DNA from: Eubacteriales bacterium
Lineage (GTDB): Bacteria; Bacillota; Clostridia; Lachnospirales; Lachnospiraceae
Direction: 5' to 3'
NCBI GenBank assembly: GCA_030536995.1
Contig: JAUNOY010000001.1
Coordinates: forward strand, 1-35,273
DNA length: 35,273 bases
A model generated the notes under the pieces. It was not told the origin of the DNA. It saw nothing but the letters and a program-made list of their open reading frames with translations, and did not search any database. Shown here in pieces: positions 32,398 through 35,273 of the stretch (within the stretch, counting starts at the first letter, position 1; the number at the start of each line of letters is the position of its first letter). The position numbers and the translations under genes were made by a program.

Positions 32398-32853
32398 ATG
32401 GAATCTCTTTGGTACATTCCCTGCATATGTATCGGCTTACTTTTGCTTGTACTGCTCTTTCTTTTATATCGCAAAAAGAACTACTATCCCTATGCAGCCA
32501 AACATCTCCTTACGAAAAGGGAGTACCGTTTTTATCTCCTTTTGCGTGAAGTGGCTGACGAATATCATTATCTTATCTGTCCCAAAGTCGGCGTTAAGGA
32601 TTTGCTGGCTGTGACAGATAAAAAACAGTACATGAAGTATTTTCACAAAATAGCTCAAAAACATGTGGATTTCGTAATTTGCGATAGGGATCTTCATGTG
32701 CTTTTTGCGCTGGAATTAGATGACAGCACCCACGACACAAAAGATGCCCGAAAGCGTGATCACTTGAAAGACAAAGCCTTTGCTGCTGCCGGAGTCCCTT
32801 TAAAAAGGATTACGGAAATTGACCAGCGTCAGATACGAAAGCTTTTCCGCTGA
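32398..32853 (+). CDS. Membrane-anchored DUF2726 protein
   Basis: This 151-aa protein has one N-terminal transmembrane helix (residues ~5-24, WYIPCICIGLLLLVLLFLLY) and a cytoplasmic DUF2726 domain. Domain marks are LLTKREYRFYLLLREVADEY, a YHYLICPKVGVKDLL strand, HVDFVICDRDLHVLFALELD-DSTH and the end KDKAFAAAGVPLKRI. The D...E(L/D)D arrangement is reminiscent of restriction-endonuclease-like folds, to which DUF2726 has been compared; catalytic activity is uncertain. GGAGGTGAC precedes the ATG. It converges with the alcohol dehydrogenase gene, 16 bases away. Confidence 0.88.
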   Translation: MESLWYIPCICIGLLLLVLLFLLYRKKNYYPYAAKHLLTKREYRFYLLLREVADEYHYLICPKVGVKDLLAVTDKKQYMKYFHKIAQKHVDFVICDRDLHVLFALELDDSTHDTKDARKRDHLKDKAFAAAGVPLKRITEIDQRQIRKLFR

Positions 32854-32869
32854 AAATCAGGCAATTCCG

Positions 32870-33907
32870 TTATTTTTCTGTAATTGCAATTTTAATAACC
32901 CCATCCAGCCGGTTCTCAAAAATACGATAGGCCTCTTCAATGTCTTCCAGGGCAAAGTGATGGGTAATAAGAGGTGTTGTATCAATTTTTCCCTCTGCAA
33001 TTAATTTCAGGATTTCAGCACAGTCACAGCCATCCACACCACCTGTTTTGAAAGTCAGGTTTTTTCCGTACATCTGCGGAAGAGGAAGTGTCTGTGCTTC
33101 GTCATAAAGCGCCACAACTGTCACTGTCGCGTTCGGACGGGCGCATTTCCATGCAAGTTCAAATGTGTTTCCTGCACCGGCTACTTCCAGTACAACATCT
33201 GCACCGCCGTGGTCAGAGTGTTCCTGTACATATTTCTCACATTCTTCCGGCGTACAGGTCAGAACCTGCTCATAATATTTCTGTACAAATTTTCTTCTTG
33301 CTTCTTCTTTCTCACAGACGATAATGCGCTTCGGTTTTTTTAACATTACGCATAATAAGGTACAAATTCCTGTCGGGCCTGCTCCGATAATCAGCACTGT
33401 ATCTTCCGGCGTAATTTCTGATATCCGCGCTGCCCAGAATCCTGTCGCAAGTACGTCTCCCACAAAGAGCGCCTGTTCATCTGTCACAGAATCCGGAATT
33501 TTGTTTAATCCCTGGTCTGCATAAGGAACCCGGACATATTCTGCCTGTCCGCCGTCAATCCGGCATCCAAGCGCCCAGCCGCCATCCGAATCTGTGCAGT
33601 TATTTACATAACCATTTTTACAGAAAAAGCACTCGCCGCAAAAAGTTTCCACATTCACCGTCACTCTGTCTCCGGGCTGAACAGTTGTCACTTCATCCCC
33701 GATTTGTTCTACAATTCCCACCATTTCATGTCCCACCGTGATTCCCGGAACTGCTCTCGGTACGGAACCATGTTTGATATGAAGGTCACTTGTACAAATA
33801 GAGCCAAGTGTGACACGAACAATGGCATCCCGGGGATTCAGAAGCTCCGGTTTTGGCTTTTCTATAAGCTTAAATTTTCCATGTTCCATATAAGTTAAGG
33901 CTTTCAT
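32870..33907 (-). CDS. Zinc-dependent medium-chain alcohol dehydrogenase
   Basis: A 345-aa cytosolic MDR dehydrogenase that oxidises or reduces an alcohol/carbonyl pair with NAD(P). Zinc ligands are visible: catalytic Cys in ICTSDLH (C~38), GHE (H60, E61), and the structural-zinc Cys set CGECFFCKNGYVNNC (C~90, 93, 96, 104). The Rossmann motif IIGAGPTGIC (~173-182) is followed by an acidic residue after the second strand (VCEKEE), favouring NAD over NADP. The start at 33907 is preferred to 33943 for similarity and has AGGGGGAT upstream. Isopropanol-, butanediol- or threonine-type dehydrogenase are all possible. It is monocistronic, downstream of the ACP operon terminator. Confidence 0.92.
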   Translation of the reverse strand: MKALTYMEHGKFKLIEKPKPELLNPRDAIVRVTLGSICTSDLHIKHGSVPRAVPGITVGHEMVGIVEQIGDEVTTVQPGDRVTVNVETFCGECFFCKNGYVNNCTDSDGGWALGCRIDGGQAEYVRVPYADQGLNKIPDSVTDEQALFVGDVLATGFWAARISEITPEDTVLIIGAGPTGICTLLCVMLKKPKRIIVCEKEEARRKFVQKYYEQVLTCTPEECEKYVQEHSDHGGADVVLEVAGAGNTFELAWKCARPNATVTVVALYDEAQTLPLPQMYGKNLTFKTGGVDGCDCAEILKLIAEGKIDTTPLITHHFALEDIEEAYRIFENRLDGVIKIAITEK

Positions 33908-33974
33908 CGCAATATCCCCCTTATTTTTAATAAGTTTTTTCAAAGAATGTTTCTATTTCTTATCAGACACTTTT

Positions 33975-34018
33975 TAAGAAAAAGAGAAGCCCCTCTCTCT
34001 TTCGAGATCAGGACTTCT
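33975..34018 (-). terminator. Terminator of the decarboxylase/ACP operon
   Basis: On the - strand, AGAAGTCC...GGGCTTCT (34018-33985), with an inner CTC-GAAA-GAG stem-loop, is followed by CTTTTTCTT. It lies ~30 bases after the ACP stop codon. Confidence 0.8.
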
Positions 34019-34047
34019 CCTAAAGGTTCTTTTTCTGCATCTGAAAA

Positions 34048-34272
34048 TCAGTCTTTCAATCTGCAGACCATATCCCAGAGCGCTTCTGCTGAATTGAAGT
34101 TCTCAGGGATGATATCTGCCGGAGTGATTGTAATTCCGTAAGTATCCTGAAGTTCGCTTACAATTGACAGAATTGCAAAAGAATCCAGAATTCCATCATC
34201 AATCAGGGTATCACAGTTTTCATAGTCCGCATCCGGCTGGATTTCTTCCAGAATTTCAATTAATTCATCCAT
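34048..34272 (-). CDS. Acyl/peptidyl carrier protein (DltC/ACP-like, 74 aa)
   Basis: A single phosphopantetheine-attachment domain: DTLIDDGILDSFAILSIVSE, with the modifiable Ser at ~31 in DSF (DSL in most ACPs), and an acidic helix before it. The following TYGITITPADI-type loop and closing NFNSAEALWDMVCRLK helix complete a stand-alone carrier. Such proteins carry an amino-acyl or acyl group as a thioester. It starts ~14 bases after the PLP decarboxylase gene with GGAGAG before the ATG, so the two work together. A D-alanyl carrier of teichoic acid modification is less likely, because no DltA/B/D is seen in the window. The loader enzyme would be beyond the right edge. Confidence 0.88.
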   Translation of the reverse strand: MDELIEILEEIQPDADYENCDTLIDDGILDSFAILSIVSELQDTYGITITPADIIPENFNSAEALWDMVCRLKD

Positions 34273-34286
34273 TATTTTTTCTCTCC

Positions 34287-35273
34287 TTATTTCTCTGAAT
34301 TTAATAAATCTGTATGTACATCCTTCCGTACCAGTTTCAGCCCGTCCTTCTCCGTCCAGAAATAGATTCTGGGAAGAGGGCGGCTGAGGAATAAATAAAT
34401 TCCTTCTGTTACAGAATAAGCACCTACCCGCTCAAATACCAGTATATCATGAATACATGGTTTACGCAGTGGGAAATTCTTTACAATCACATCGCTGACA
34501 GTACACAATGCACCGCAGAGATTCCATGCTTCTTCCTCACCTTCATTTTTTTCTATACCATCTTTTGTGTACTGCTTGCAGAAAGGCTGTTTCATTGCCA
34601 TTGCCTGTCCGTAATAATTCAGGTGATTGATACCTCCGTCCAGGATTACATAGGACTGTTCCTTATTCACCTTTCTGTCTGCAATAGACGTAATATAATA
34701 TCCGCAGGAAGCTGCAAGAAATCTGCCCATTTCCAGAACGATTTCCCCTTTATATGTAAGCCCCTCCAGAATTCCCCCGAATTCTGCCAGCATCTCTTCC
34801 ATATCCGGGCACTTATCCTTTTTAAAATACGGAACAAAAAATCCAGGTCCGTATTCCAGAACCTCTGCCTTAAATCCGCTTTCCTCGCCAAGCGCCTTTA
34901 TAAGGCAGTCCAGATATTCCAGTTCTTCTCTCATCTGCTCCAGATTTTTCTTCTGGGTTCCGGAATAAAACTGAAGCCCCTTCATCTCTACTCCCGGATA
35001 GGCATTCCTTTCAGAAATCATCTCCCGGAGCTCTTTCTCATCTACTCCGAACTGATTGCCGCTTGTCACGCGGATCAGTACCGGAATCTTCATTCCAAGC
35101 CTCTTTGCCGTATCGTCAAGAATCTTTAAATGCTGCGCTGACTCCACTGTATAAACACCTTTACCGCCATATGTGGAAAGTACGTACTCCATGTCCTCCG
35201 GATTTTTATATACGCCGGAAAGAACAATTCTTTCCATCGGGACTCCCACTCGTTCACAGATCCTGAGCTCTCC
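34287..35273 (-). CDS. Fold-III PLP-dependent decarboxylase (DAP/ornithine/arginine type), 5' end outside window
   Basis: The frame is open to the right edge; the apparent start at 35249 is an internal GTG (ERVGVPMERIVLSG), so ~80-120 N-terminal residues, including the PLP-binding lysine, lie outside. Present are the rest of the alanine-racemase-like barrel (VPMERIVLSGVYKNPEDMEY, KGVYTVESAQHLKILDDTAK, KIPVLIRVTSGNQFGVDE, KGLQFYSGTQ, EYGPGFFVPYF) and the beta-barrel domain with LEMGRFLAASCGYY, DGGINHLNYYG, LCGALCTVSDVIVKNFPL (cross-subunit Cys/Asp region), and GAYS near the end. Enzymes of this type decarboxylate diamino acids, or act on carrier-bound amino acids in natural-product loci. The neighbouring carrier protein favours the second role. 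Confidence 0.85.
   Translation of the reverse strand, partial: GELRICERVGVPMERIVLSGVYKNPEDMEYVLSTYGGKGVYTVESAQHLKILDDTAKRLGMKIPVLIRVTSGNQFGVDEKELREMISERNAYPGVEMKGLQFYSGTQKKNLEQMREELEYLDCLIKALGEESGFKAEVLEYGPGFFVPYFKKDKCPDMEEMLAEFGGILEGLTYKGEIVLEMGRFLAASCGYYITSIADRKVNKEQSYVILDGGINHLNYYGQAMAMKQPFCKQYTKDGIEKNEGEEEAWNLCGALCTVSDVIVKNFPLRKPCIHDILVFERVGAYSVTEGIYLFLSRPLPRIYFWTEKDGLKLVRKDVHTDLLNSEK

Noticed and set aside
34449-35129. 226-codon + strand ORF antisense to the PLP decarboxylase
   Set aside because: The opposite frame encodes a clear enzyme with conserved motifs; this ORF has no ribosome binding site or recognisable family.
1-35273. CRISPR array, rRNA or tRNA genes
   Set aside because: No regularly spaced repeats and no rRNA or tRNA-like sequence were recognised on reading; a dedicated tRNA scan could not be run.

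Overview
The window looks like a chromosomal stretch of a low-GC, anaerobic gut Firmicute, most likely a member of the Lachnospiraceae (Blautia / Mediterraneibacter / Dorea-like). The basis is protein style and family content: strong AGGAGG-type ribosome binding sites, a YesM/AraC two-component system beside a sugar ABC transporter that has no ATPase gene of its own, AAA-ATPase_like/PD-(D/E)XK proteins, zinc-ribbon proteins and a secreted EndA-like nuclease with an Ada-like tail. No rRNA, tRNA or CRISPR array was recognised. The species call is inference.

Left end (1-3.2 kb, + strand): a remnant or compact piece of a mobile element. A 480-bp non-coding leader with nested inverted repeats is followed by an overlapping three-gene operon (ribbon-helix-helix-like protein, a very small 170-aa HUH relaxase-like protein, an excisionase-like HTH protein) and a terminator. 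Then come a small unassigned protein and a secreted DNA/RNA non-specific endonuclease.

3.2-11.1 kb (all - strand): an AT-rich accessory island of mostly uncharacterised proteins. In transcription order these are a TerB-like protein, a 436-aa membrane protein with His/Asp motifs, a YkgJ-type cysteine-cluster protein, a 338-aa glycine/alanine-zipper membrane protein, a 102-aa protein, an 809-aa protein with zinc ribbons at both ends, a 197-aa zinc-ribbon membrane protein, and a 312-aa protein whose paralogue lies at 27.6-28.5 kb. A divergent 78-aa XRE regulator with a good promoter and palindromic candidate operators stands at the head of the island. This is the best candidate here for an undescribed system.

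11.6-17.4 kb: a regulator/kinase pair (XRE-type regulator, then a membrane Ser/Thr kinase broken by one in-frame amber codon), a tyrosine recombinase with an odd N-terminus, an intact AAA-ATPase_like/PD-(D/E)XK protein, and a 67-aa hypothetical protein. 17.6-18.3 kb holds a C-terminally truncated spore-coat/cortex-type or peptidoglycan-binding-type protein.

18.6-27.3 kb: a complete-looking carbohydrate uptake locus. On the - strand are a solute-binding protein, an intergenic attenuating terminator, two permeases and a glycoside hydrolase. Divergently on the + strand are a YesM-type histidine kinase and an AraC-type response regulator. A 16-bp perfect palindrome overlaps the -10 box of the two-component promoter.

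27.3-28.9 kb: a scar region with an internally deleted AAA-ATPase remnant, the second 309-aa paralogue, and the C-terminal stub of an Rpn/PD-(D/E)XK-type protein. 28.9-35.3 kb is more GC-rich and housekeeping-like: a GNAT acetyltransferase, an RluA-type pseudouridine synthase, a large membrane protein, a DUF2726 protein, a zinc alcohol dehydrogenase, and an acyl-carrier protein with a fold-III PLP decarboxylase that runs off the right edge.
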